Assembly (NCBI GenBank): GCA_002483145.1
Contig: DLHJ01000012.1
Span: 385,463 to 449,462 of the forward strand
From: Cellvibrio sp. UBA7671
GTDB lineage: Bacteria > Pseudomonadota > Gammaproteobacteria > Pseudomonadales > Cellvibrionaceae
Direction of reading: 5' to 3'
Length of the DNA stretch: 64,000 nucleotides
The notes below the pieces were generated by a model. That model made no database searches and was not told the origin of the DNA. It saw only the letters and a list, made by a program, of their open reading frames with translations. Position numbers and translations under genes: made by a program. Shown one piece after another: positions 37,364-45,778 of the stretch. How positions within the stretch are numbered: the first letter of the stretch is position 1; the number at the start of each line of letters is the position of its first letter.

Positions 37364-39173
37364 TTTGCGAGCCTGTATTGATCGAACCTTTTTCAATCAT
37401 ATTGCGAAAGTAACTATTGCTCTCATAGAGAGCAGAGTAGCTATCATTTGCAATCAATTTCCCATCGGCAATAACGGTAATCTTATCCGATAATTTTATC
37501 GCGGCAGGGCGATGGGAAATAACAATAATCAGTCGGTCATGTTTTAATTCGTTTAGCAGCTGCATCAATTCGTGTTCTGAATCTATATCCAATGCGCTAG
37601 TGGGTTCATCCAGAACCAGAATTTTGTTATTCCGGTAAAGCGCGCGTGCAATGCCGATGCGCTGGCGCTGGCCGCCGCTGAGTAACTTTCCATCTTGCCC
37701 CAGATCATTTTCCAAACCCTTGGGAAGTTTTTCGACAAACTCCATGGCATTGGCCTGCTGCAAGGCAGTTTTAACTCGCGCAATATCGACGTCTTCACGA
37801 TTTACACCAAAAGCGACATTGGTAATCACGTCACCATCGAGAATAAAAATATGTTGGGGTACGTAGCCGATCGTGCGTTGGTAAGCGATTAAATCTTTGC
37901 CAGCAGTTGGCTTGTGGTTAGTAAAGAGCTGGCCGCTAGCTGGTGGCAAGAGGCCGAGGATAATGTCGGCTAGTGTGGACTTTCCTGAGCCCGAAGGCCC
38001 GGCAATAGTGTTGAGCTGGCCTTTGGTAAATTTGACGGTGACATCATCCAGTGCAGGTTTATTGGCTTTGGGATAGTGATAACTGATGTTTTTCAGTTCA
38101 ATCTCAGTCACATCGGCGATGGCGGGAACATCAGTTTTTTCGTCGTTTGGTGTATCAAAATCCAGTTGCTTACGCAAAAAAATGGCAACGCCACCATTTG
38201 CACTCATGCTGGAAACCGATTTGTAAATTTGCTGCATAGTGGGCAAGAGTTTGTATCCTGCAAGCGCATAAACACTCAAGAGCGATACGACGTTGGTACT
38301 TTCATTGCTCCCACTGAGAAGCCATACGGCAAATAAGAGTATGGCGCTGAATGAAACTGTTTCAATAGCAAAGCGTGGTAAGTCACCCGAGAGTGCAATG
38401 TAAGCGCTTGAGTCCAGCCCTTGTTTATTGGCGGCGAGATATTGTTGGGTGTATTTGGCTTCAAGCGCATTTAATTTGATGTCTTTGATTCCGATAAAGG
38501 ATTCCGACATGATTGATTGAACCACTTTGTTGCGTTTGGTAATAATGTCGCCATGGGCACGCAGGGATGTTTTTATCAGCCAGTAGGTACATAAGTAAGC
38601 GCCACCTACCACCAGAGCCGAACCAACCGCGACTACAGGATCGAGAAATAACAGGCCTACCAGAATAATTAGCGCAATAAATAATTGGCTGCACATTAAC
38701 AAATAAGGTTGTAGCACCATGTAGATAAAGCGCGGTGCATCGGCGGAAATTGTGGATATCAGCTTGTTGTAGTTCGTGGTTTTGTGAAATAAATAATCCC
38801 GTCGAATGGATTTTTCAAACAACTGGCATTGCAAATTGCTGCCGAGATAAATCGAAAATTTAAATTGCAGCCAGATGGTCAATGCGCTGACAAAATTGGA
38901 AATAAAAATCATCGCAATTGACAGTAAGGCAAAACCGGTAATGAATTCCTGGTTAGATTGGAAGCCGCCATACTCATAGAGCGCGGCAAGGGCGCGATTG
39001 GTTTGAATGGATTCCGGATTGGATATGATGCCAATAAAGGGGGCGATACTGGCGATGCCAACCACCTGCACGGCTGCAGAGAAAAGAAAGAAAAATTGCA
39101 TCAATAGCATCCGCAGTTTTTGCTCTCTGCTGAGCACGGCGTAAATGCTGCGGATAATATTCAGGATATACAT
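37356..39173 (-). CDS. ABC transporter, fused permease and ATPase (PglK/MsbA-like flippase)
   Basis: Type IV ABC half-transporter, six N-terminal membrane helices (about residues 20-330) followed by a nucleotide-binding domain. Walker A is GPSGSGKST (392-400), the signature is LSGGQRQRIGIARAL and Walker B is ILVLDEPTSALD, all intact. Such fused transporters in EPS/glycan loci (PglK, WlaB) flip lipid-linked oligosaccharides across the inner membrane. No wzx gene is in the window, so this is the best candidate flippase. First gene of the sulfation-associated operon; an extended -10 lies about 120 bases upstream. Confidence 0.9.
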   Translation of the reverse strand: MYILNIIRSIYAVLSREQKLRMLLMQFFFLFSAAVQVVGIASIAPFIGIISNPESIQTNRALAALYEYGGFQSNQEFITGFALLSIAMIFISNFVSALTIWLQFKFSIYLGSNLQCQLFEKSIRRDYLFHKTTNYNKLISTISADAPRFIYMVLQPYLLMCSQLFIALIILVGLLFLDPVVAVGSALVVGGAYLCTYWLIKTSLRAHGDIITKRNKVVQSIMSESFIGIKDIKLNALEAKYTQQYLAANKQGLDSSAYIALSGDLPRFAIETVSFSAILLFAVWLLSGSNESTNVVSLLSVYALAGYKLLPTMQQIYKSVSSMSANGGVAIFLRKQLDFDTPNDEKTDVPAIADVTEIELKNISYHYPKANKPALDDVTVKFTKGQLNTIAGPSGSGKSTLADIILGLLPPASGQLFTNHKPTAGKDLIAYQRTIGYVPQHIFILDGDVITNVAFGVNREDVDIARVKTALQQANAMEFVEKLPKGLENDLGQDGKLLSGGQRQRIGIARALYRNNKILVLDEPTSALDIDSEHELMQLLNELKHDRLIIVISHRPAAIKLSDKITVIADGKLIANDSYSALYESNSYFRNMIEKGSINTGSQNE

Positions 39174-39293
39174 GTATCAAAAACCTTTTATCTCAACGTG
39201 GCGATAGATAACAAGCGCATCTACGGCGATGTTGTCTCTATCATTTCCCTGGCTGGTGGTAAATTGCTGGGTGCAGCGGTTTACCGGTGCGGA

Positions 39294-39302
39294 ATTCTAT
39301 CA
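39294..39302 (-). promoter_or_regulatory. Possible extended -10 promoter of the sulfation-associated operon
   Basis: On the minus strand the sequence TGATAGAAT is identical to the candidate at 19114-19122. It lies 120 bases ahead of the ABC transporter ATG in a 212-base intergenic gap. No good -35 was found, so it is a weak call. Confidence 0.3.
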
Positions 39303-39385
39303 CACACCATGCTAAGAAATTGTTGCTGGCGACGCGTGGGCGCCATACATCCAGATACTTTTCAGTAGTGTAAAACTATCCGACA

Positions 39386-40537
39386 TTAATGCTGTATCAA
39401 TTTTTGGTAGAGCGCGAGAGTCGCAGCGGCATTGGTATGGCTGGTGTAAGCCTTTTTCAGCTGCACACGGGGCTTGGTGTGCATAACCTGCAATATTTTA
39501 TTGCTATAACCTGCAGGGCTGTGGTCTGTTACGAGCAGATCCGGATAATCCGCCAGTATTTCAACCAGGCCGCCAACACTGTGCGCAATCAAGGGTTTGC
39601 CGAGTGCGAGTGTTTCCAATGCGGTCATGGGTGTGCCCTCGTGGTCAGAGCAGATGACTACCATATCGAGCGCCGCTATGACTTGTGCGGGGTCAGTGCG
39701 GTGGCCGTGAAAGCTCACTGATTGCCCCAGCGCGAGCTCGTGACCAAGCAACTGGAGTTCTGCGGCGAGTTTGCCATCGCCAATAACATGGAAGTGTATT
39801 GCTGCAGATGTTTGTTTGAGTAGGAGTTGTGCGGCTCGAAGAAAAATATCGACCCGTTTGACGGGTTCCAGGCGTCCAACAATGCCTATATGGATAGCAT
39901 TGGGCTGTGCTGTGCGTATATCGGTGGCGGGAACCGCTTGTTGTAGTCTGTCTACATCTATTCCATTTTTAATAATATGGATTTTGCGCTTGGGAAATAT
40001 ATTGCACAATTTTGTTGCCAGATCGGCAGAGACTGAAATGATGGCATCTTGCAAATAGTTGCCACAGAAATGGTCTAGCCATACTTGTATTTTCTTGATG
40101 CCGGATGCGCTGTGCTCGGGGGCTCCATGAGTTGTTCGCACGGCGGCGCTGCGCTGCCAAAAATGCGGGCGTAAGCATCGGCTGGCAAGTGTATTGGCAA
40201 GCGATCCGAGGATATTTTCTTTTTGGCGATGGGTGTGAATGAGGTCTGGGTCAAAACGGCGGATGATTGCGCAAAGGCGGGTAAAAATTTTCAGGCTGCT
40301 GATCTGGCGCTCATCGATAATTTCTACGCTTATCCCTGCTTGTATCAATCGATCGGCCAGTTCACCGTGATTCATCAATACTGCCAATAATTCGCATTGA
40401 TCCTTCATTGATGTGAGCAAGGTATAGGCTTGCACCTCTGCGCCTGCCCAGAGATCGCCAGAAATGATGTGCAAAACCCTCGGGTGAGAGGTTAAAATCG
40501 GCAATTGAGTCTCAAGGTTTGTGTCAGGGTTCGTCAT
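39386..40537 (-). CDS. Glycosyltransferase family 4
   Basis: GT-B glycosyltransferase. The N-terminal acceptor loop is SGDLWAGAEVQAY (about residues 26-38), and the donor domain begins near 200 (IHIGIVGRLEPVKRV). The donor signature SDHEGTPMTALETLALGKP holds both acidic residues of EX7E, followed by SVGGLVEILADY. ATG 40537 is used; the ATG at 40549 is an alternative. Transcribed divergently from the GT2 gene at 40598 and read towards the ABC transporter operon, from which it is separated by 212 bases. Confidence 0.87.
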   Translation of the reverse strand: MTNPDTNLETQLPILTSHPRVLHIISGDLWAGAEVQAYTLLTSMKDQCELLAVLMNHGELADRLIQAGISVEIIDERQISSLKIFTRLCAIIRRFDPDLIHTHRQKENILGSLANTLASRCLRPHFWQRSAAVRTTHGAPEHSASGIKKIQVWLDHFCGNYLQDAIISVSADLATKLCNIFPKRKIHIIKNGIDVDRLQQAVPATDIRTAQPNAIHIGIVGRLEPVKRVDIFLRAAQLLLKQTSAAIHFHVIGDGKLAAELQLLGHELALGQSVSFHGHRTDPAQVIAALDMVVICSDHEGTPMTALETLALGKPLIAHSVGGLVEILADYPDLLVTDHSPAGYSNKILQVMHTKPRVQLKKAYTSHTNAAATLALYQKLIQH

Positions 40538-40597
40538 AGGCAGGTGCATGATGTCGAATATTCACTGGAAAAGTTAAGGACAGGTCAAGGGGTTGGA

Positions 40598-41746
40598 ATG
40601 TTAACATTTTTATTTTGGTTATTTGGTATTGCTGCTGTTTATAGTTATTTTATTTATCCCTTGGTGCTGCGAGTTTTGCTTGCCAAAAAGAGTATAAAAA
40701 GAGGCGGCACCTCAACGCAACAAATGGCAGCGGTAAACAGCGTGTCATTGATCGTGACTGCCTATAACGAAGAGCATCGAATTCGCGCAAAAATCGAAAA
40801 CAGTCTGCAATTACTCGCTGGTGATTTTGCGTTTGAAATTATTATCGCGTCCGATTGTTCGGAAGATAAAACCGATGACATAGTGCGCGAATATGCTGAG
40901 CGCAAAGTGCGTTTGGTGCGCGCTCCTGAGCGGCTGGGTAAAGAGCATGCGCAACAGTGTGCAATTAATCTTGCTAATGGAGATATTGTGGTTTTTAGTG
41001 ATGTCGCCACTGAAATACCTTCCGATGCCATTCAAAAATTAGTGGCCTATTTTACCGATCCACATGTGGGTGCTGTGTCGAGCGAGGACCGTTTCATTAG
41101 TCAGGATGGTTCGGTTGCCGGTGAGGGTGCCTATGTAAAATATGAAATGTGGTTGCGTCAGCAGGAATCAAAATTGGCTGGGCTGGTGGGTTTGAGCGGT
41201 TCTTTTTTTGCGGTGCGTAAATCCCTGTGCAATGAGTGGGATATTCATTCACCGAGCGATTTTAATACCGCACTCAACACCGCGAAAGCAGGATTGCGGG
41301 CCGTAACCGCGCCTGATGTGTTGGGTTTTTATCAGGATCTAAAAGATCCCTCTAAAGAGTATCAACGCAAAATTCGCACGGTAATTCGCGGTATGACCGG
41401 GCTTGCGCGCCACGCAGAAGTGCTGAATATTGGTAAGTTTGGTTTGTTTGCCTTTCAGGTGATTTCACATAAATTGATGCGCTGGCTAACCCCTTGGTTT
41501 TTATTGGCGGCCTTTTTATTAAATGCATTTATCGCTGATAACAGTGTGTTCTACTTTTTATTATTTTCCGCGCAACTAGCATTCTACGGCCTCGCTGTAG
41601 TGGCTCATTTTTTACCAAACCTGCGCACTATTGCTATCGTCAAGCTGGTGTACTTCTTTGTGCAAGTCAATGTTGCCCTGCTCGATGCAGCCATTAAATT
41701 TGTTGCTGGCCAGCGCATGACAACCTGGAAACCCTCCGCGCGATGA
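40598..41746 (+). CDS. Membrane-anchored glycosyltransferase family 2
   Basis: Processive-type GT-A glycosyltransferase: one N-terminal membrane helix (LTFLFWLFGIAAVYSYF), the catalytic domain with SLIVTAYNEEHRI, IIIASDCSEDKT and the DXD-like VVFSDVATEIP, and two to three C-terminal membrane helices. The architecture is that of hyaluronan/cellulose-synthase-like enzymes, although the Q/RXXRW motif is not obvious, so it may add single sugars to lipid-linked acceptors. ATG 40598 (382 aa), behind AAGGGG, is used rather than the ATG at 40505, whose extra residues would overlap the divergent glycosyltransferase. Overlaps the next gene by 4 bases (ATGA). Confidence 0.85.
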   Translation: MLTFLFWLFGIAAVYSYFIYPLVLRVLLAKKSIKRGGTSTQQMAAVNSVSLIVTAYNEEHRIRAKIENSLQLLAGDFAFEIIIASDCSEDKTDDIVREYAERKVRLVRAPERLGKEHAQQCAINLANGDIVVFSDVATEIPSDAIQKLVAYFTDPHVGAVSSEDRFISQDGSVAGEGAYVKYEMWLRQQESKLAGLVGLSGSFFAVRKSLCNEWDIHSPSDFNTALNTAKAGLRAVTAPDVLGFYQDLKDPSKEYQRKIRTVIRGMTGLARHAEVLNIGKFGLFAFQVISHKLMRWLTPWFLLAAFLLNAFIADNSVFYFLLFSAQLAFYGLAVVAHFLPNLRTIAIVKLVYFFVQVNVALLDAAIKFVAGQRMTTWKPSAR

Positions 41747-42876
41747 TTATCCACGGCGACCTTCCTCCAGCAGGAAATAAAATTAGTTTGCGCAAGTATC
41801 AGGAAAATCCTGTGCAAGATTTTTTTACTATGCATTCTTATTGGGTTGATTCGGGTACCTCGGCACTGGCGTTGGCACTAATGGATGCAAGAGAGCAATT
41901 TCCTGGTGTGCAACAGCCGCGCGCCATTATTCCCGGTTATTGTTGCCCGGATTTGGTGGCTGCTTGTGTGTATGCGGGTATTGAGCCGGTTGCAATTGAT
42001 ATTAGCGTTAATGATCCCGCTTATGATTGCGAGCAATTGCGCGCGCATCTGGATGATCGAGTTGTGGCGATTATTGCGGTCAATTTTTTGGGTATTGCTG
42101 AGCGGCTTGCAGATCTGCGACAGTTAATTGAAGGTTTGGGCTTGCGTGCCCGTCTGATCGAGGATAATGCACAATGGTTCCCAGCACAAAAAAGCGAAGC
42201 CATTTTTGAATCGGATTATGTCGTATTTTCATTTGGGCGCGGTAAACCGCTCAGTTTGTTAGGTGGTGGTTTGTTGTTAGCGTCTACACCTTTGTCATCG
42301 CGTGTGAGTAAGCAGATTGAGCCATCGCATTCTGTGTCTGCGCTCCTGCCGTTAAAAATGCGCGCTTATAATTGGTTGTTAACACCACAATTGTATTTGC
42401 TGTTGAACCGTAATCCTTTGCTGCATTTGGGTCGGACAGTGTATATCGCTTTGGAAGAAATCCTGGCTTTGGATCATTTTCGTGCTTCGTTATTGAAAGA
42501 AAATTTTCATCGCTACAGTGAGCGATTTACAAATATAGGTGAGCATTACAGCTCGGCAGCTGCGGTTGGTGGGCTGCAGCAAATGATGCCGCTGGAAAGC
42601 GCGCGCGCGCGGCGTTTGCTGCGTTACCCTTTATTGTGTGCCAGTGTTGCACGCAGGGATAAATTGCTTGTGCGTCTGCAGCGGGAAGGGCTAGGTGCAA
42701 CAGCGATGTATCAAACGGCAATCGATGCAATCAGTGGTGTGGATGGTCGTGTGACTGTGCCTGCGGCACTGGATAATGCGTGCGATTTTGCGCAGCGCTT
42801 CATTAGTCTGCCCATTCATGATGGGGTAACTGAATATCACCGTGAGAAAATAGTGGCGCTATTGCGCACGGCCTGA
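41743..42876 (+). CDS. DegT/DnrJ/EryC1-like PLP-dependent aminotransferase family protein
   Basis: Fold-type I PLP enzyme of the DegT/DnrJ/EryC1 family. SGTSALALAL (about residues 38-46) binds the PLP phosphate, EDNAQ (Asp141) pairs with the pyridine nitrogen, and Lys168 in FSFGRGKPL is the Schiff-base lysine followed by the Gly-rich LLGGG. The family usually makes amino sugars from keto sugars; this variant's divergent C-terminal half leaves the substrate open. Translationally coupled to the preceding glycosyltransferase (ATGA overlap), suggesting an amino-sugar precursor for that transferase. Confidence 0.78.
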   Translation: MIIHGDLPPAGNKISLRKYQENPVQDFFTMHSYWVDSGTSALALALMDAREQFPGVQQPRAIIPGYCCPDLVAACVYAGIEPVAIDISVNDPAYDCEQLRAHLDDRVVAIIAVNFLGIAERLADLRQLIEGLGLRARLIEDNAQWFPAQKSEAIFESDYVVFSFGRGKPLSLLGGGLLLASTPLSSRVSKQIEPSHSVSALLPLKMRAYNWLLTPQLYLLLNRNPLLHLGRTVYIALEEILALDHFRASLLKENFHRYSERFTNIGEHYSSAAAVGGLQQMMPLESARARRLLRYPLLCASVARRDKLLVRLQREGLGATAMYQTAIDAISGVDGRVTVPAALDNACDFAQRFISLPIHDGVTEYHREKIVALLRTA

Positions 42877-42901
42877 GACCGCACGTCAACTGCATCTGGA
42901 A

Positions 42902-42933
42902 AATAGTTCATCCTACGCAGTGGATGAGCTATT
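42902..42933. terminator. Bidirectional terminator-like stem-loop
   Basis: AATAGTTCATCC pairs with GGATGAGCTATT (12 bp with one G-T) around an 8-base loop, between convergent genes. Read on the minus strand it is followed by TTTTCC. The stem overlaps the stop codon of the exosortase gene. Confidence 0.6.
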
Positions 42934-44368
42934 GTATTGCGGCAATTTTATCTAGCGCAGGTTGAATCCTGACAATTTCCTCGTTGCAATCGGCAGCACA
43001 ATTCACCTGTACTACCAGTAATCCAAAATAATTATCGCCCGCTGCCTTGGCAAAAATTTGGATTAATTTGGCATAGAAATAGTTAGCCGTCTGGTAGCGG
43101 CCAACTACATATTGTCTGGCAACCAATATGCGTATTTGGCTCCCCACTCTCCGGAAAACTCTCGTATCAAACGATTGTCCTCCTGCAGTTGTCAGGTTCA
43201 GTTGCTGCTCATTATTCCACTGGGAACTGTTAATCAGCCTGCCGATGTAGGGCACTATTTCTTCTTTTTTGCTACTGGTGATATGGGTAAATAAATCGAC
43301 CTGCAGTGAGGTGCCATCAATGCCAAATTGTTGTTGTACTTTGGTGCCAGGGAAATCTGTGCTCAGTCGCGCCCCTATAACGCTAGTTGCGGGTATTTGA
43401 TAGTGGGCGAGGTGCTGTAGGCTGAGTGGCTGGGTACCTGTTTTTGGTTCGGGGCTAAAATGGAGCAATAGAGGCCCGATCAATAACGGCAACAGAGGCA
43501 ACAATGATGGTCGAGGAATTGCGATAGTGACTGACTGCTGTTTCGCGATAGGGGCAAAGTAGATGCTGGGAATCAAAATCATCGCAAATACAACCCAACC
43601 AAATGTTTCGTGGTCGCGCATCAAGCTGCTTTGCATTTCAGTAACGTAACCGATCAATACCAGTAAATAAATGCGCAACCAATTGGCAAATAGCCCGAGT
43701 AATAGCGCTAACAATATGGTGGTTAGCGCTTGCGGCACCCGGTAATTATTGACTAACGCGAGAATGTATCCAATTAACAGGGCAACTGTCAGATAGCGCA
43801 ATCCGGAGCAGCCATCTGCAATAAAAATAGTTCCGCTTGGGAGGAAAATATTGCTGCCGTCGATAAGTGCAGTCATGCGACTGAGCTTAACTGCCTCGCC
43901 AACCATAAGACTACTGAGTTCTACTAATGTGCGATTGAGTTCTCCCCAAATGGGGATAGTAAAAATTAGCAATCCTAAATAGGGAAGTACTGCGCGCAAT
44001 ACCTGAAATGAAAGGCTTGCACTGATGGTCAATGCTATCAGTGCAATGATAAGGGCGTAAGCAGGTAAACTTATGCTGAGGCTTTCAAATAGATACCAGA
44101 GCAACGAACAGCTGCCGATGGCGATTAATTGCAACCAGTACCATGGGGTTTTTGCAATGTGGATGCCGGTTTGCTGATAATTGCGATAGATGAGGAGTGT
44201 AAACATCACTGCAAGGGTTGGCAGTGCGTGTGCTAAATCCTGGTCCCACAACACCCATTTTTTCCAAAGGGTAGTCAAACTTGGCAAATAGCATAAGGCC
44301 ACCGACAGAATCGCTACAAAAATAGGCATGGCCGTGCGAAGCCGGAGGAGTTTATTGCTTAAATCCAT
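42929..44368 (-). CDS. xrtA: Exosortase A fused to an EpsI domain (XrtA)
   Basis: Integral-membrane cysteine transpeptidase that cleaves PEP-CTERM sorting signals, located in the EPS locus. The catalytic triad of exosortases is visible: Cys187 in ADGCSGLRYL, Arg232 in NWLR and His253 in DHETFGW. About eight to nine membrane helices precede a C-terminal soluble EpsI (DUF3485) domain from about residue 320 to 479, the usual XrtA/EpsI fusion. The gene is alone on its transcript between two stem-loops or convergent ends. No protein in this window has a PEP-CTERM tail, so its substrates must be elsewhere in the genome. Confidence 0.95.
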   Translation of the reverse strand: MDLSNKLLRLRTAMPIFVAILSVALCYLPSLTTLWKKWVLWDQDLAHALPTLAVMFTLLIYRNYQQTGIHIAKTPWYWLQLIAIGSCSLLWYLFESLSISLPAYALIIALIALTISASLSFQVLRAVLPYLGLLIFTIPIWGELNRTLVELSSLMVGEAVKLSRMTALIDGSNIFLPSGTIFIADGCSGLRYLTVALLIGYILALVNNYRVPQALTTILLALLLGLFANWLRIYLLVLIGYVTEMQSSLMRDHETFGWVVFAMILIPSIYFAPIAKQQSVTIAIPRPSLLPLLPLLIGPLLLHFSPEPKTGTQPLSLQHLAHYQIPATSVIGARLSTDFPGTKVQQQFGIDGTSLQVDLFTHITSSKKEEIVPYIGRLINSSQWNNEQQLNLTTAGGQSFDTRVFRRVGSQIRILVARQYVVGRYQTANYFYAKLIQIFAKAAGDNYFGLLVVQVNCAADCNEEIVRIQPALDKIAAIQ

Positions 44369-44456
44369 AGTAAGGCGCGCTATTGAGTCCGATAAAGTGT
44401 GAGGCAGTTCATAATAGCGCGACCAAACAAAAAAAGCCTAGCTCTATATTGGTGTA

Positions 44457-45527
44457 CTAACGCGTGATTTTAATGTAACGGCTGTACAAACCCGTTGTAT
44501 CAAACACTGCAATTTCAAACTCCAGATCCCGCACCGGGCCAGTAAATACATACTCCGTTGTGCGATTACCGTTCAAGTTAATGTAGGTGTAGCGTGCGCC
44601 TGTAGGTTTACGATAGCGAATTTCGTAACCGCCTATGTCTTCGAGCTCCAGATAAGAGCCATCCTCCCGTTGGTTTGGATGTCCCCAGGTGATGGTGATA
44701 GTTTCTATTGCAGCACTGCTGGCTGTTGAGGAAGCGCTGCTTGATTTGGAACTCGCATTGGAGAATGCGCTGCTGGATTGTGAGCTCGCACTTGAGTTTG
44801 GCCTACTGCTGCTAGACATGCTCGTGCTGGACTTTGAGCTTGAGCTTGAGCTTGAACGCAGGGAGCTGCTACTGGATTTTAAGCTCGAGTGCAGGGAGCT
44901 GCTGGATTTTGCACTTGCGCTTGAATTAGTGCTGGCGGTGCTGCTATTTGCCAAAGCGAGTGTGCGTATGCTGAATGCCATAGAATCACCTGAATCATTA
45001 CCCGCTGTGTCAAAAGCGGCAATAGCGTAGGTGTAATCGGTGGCGGGTAGCAGGTTTTGGTCGGCGAACATTTGTGCAGGATAATCAACAATCGCGATGA
45101 GTTTATTATCGCGTTTAATGGTGTAGTGGCTGATTCCCACATTATCCACGGCGTCATCCCATGTCAGGGTAATGCTCCGCTCTGACAGTCGGTAGAGGTG
45201 CAGCTCTGTTACAGTCGGTGGAGTGGTATCGGATCCATTGCTTTGCGATGAGACAGATGCGCTACTTGACCGCGGTATACGTGAGTAAACAGAGCTGGAC
45301 GATTGACTGATGCTTGAAATAGAAGTGGGTTCAGCATTGGAAGACTGGCTTGAAGATGAACTCTGTTCCATGATGCTGCTGGCAGCAATTGAACTGATCG
45401 TTGGTTTATTTATTGTGCTGGTAGTGCTGTCTCCATCACCGGATGCAGCGCCACCACAGGCGGTAAGGGTAGCGGCAAGCCACACTAAAGGAAGGATACA
45501 TAACAATTTATTAGCGCACTTGCACAT
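44457..45527 (-). CDS. Lipoprotein with two FnIII-like domains joined by poly-Ser linkers
   Basis: Secreted lipoprotein: signal peptide with lipobox LTAC followed by GGAAS. The mature protein has a Ser-rich linker, then a fibronectin-III-like domain (TPPTVTELHLYRLSERSITL) at about residues 105-190. A Ser/Ala linker of about 85 residues follows, then a second beta-sandwich domain to the C-terminus. Poly-Ser linkers of this kind are typical of Cellvibrio and Saccharophagus carbohydrate-active proteins. There is no catalytic domain, so it probably binds polysaccharide at the cell surface. The linker DNA has a hexanucleotide tandem (TGAGCT-like units, 44834-44855) that could vary in length. Confidence 0.85.
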   Translation of the reverse strand: MCKCANKLLCILPLVWLAATLTACGGAASGDGDSTTSTINKPTISSIAASSIMEQSSSSSQSSNAEPTSISSISQSSSSVYSRIPRSSSASVSSQSNGSDTTPPTVTELHLYRLSERSITLTWDDAVDNVGISHYTIKRDNKLIAIVDYPAQMFADQNLLPATDYTYAIAAFDTAGNDSGDSMAFSIRTLALANSSTASTNSSASAKSSSSLHSSLKSSSSSLRSSSSSSSKSSTSMSSSSRPNSSASSQSSSAFSNASSKSSSASSTASSAAIETITITWGHPNQREDGSYLELEDIGGYEIRYRKPTGARYTYINLNGNRTTEYVFTGPVRDLEFEIAVFDTTGLYSRYIKITR

Positions 45528-45778
45528 CTATTTACACCTGCGATGTTTAAATTAGCTCTTCAATGATTCAAATTTGCAACAAACCAGTATTAGCACTTAT
45601 GAATTGGTCGGTTGCCAGTTCCATCTTTTTTTTTAGATTTCGCGATTAAGTATCCAGTTTTTGTGACAAACAATGCGCGATTAAAGGTGATTGTATATAT
45701 CGATTGTTTCTGAGCGCGATACCAACAATGCAACACTCTGTCCGGAGACTGATGGAGACCTTGCCAGGCTAGCGTTGG

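Noticed and set aside
44689-45030. Plus-strand Leu/Glu-rich open frame of 113 codons
   Set aside because: It is the exact antisense of the poly-Ser linker of the lipoprotein; Ser codons read backwards give Leu/Glu/Ala.
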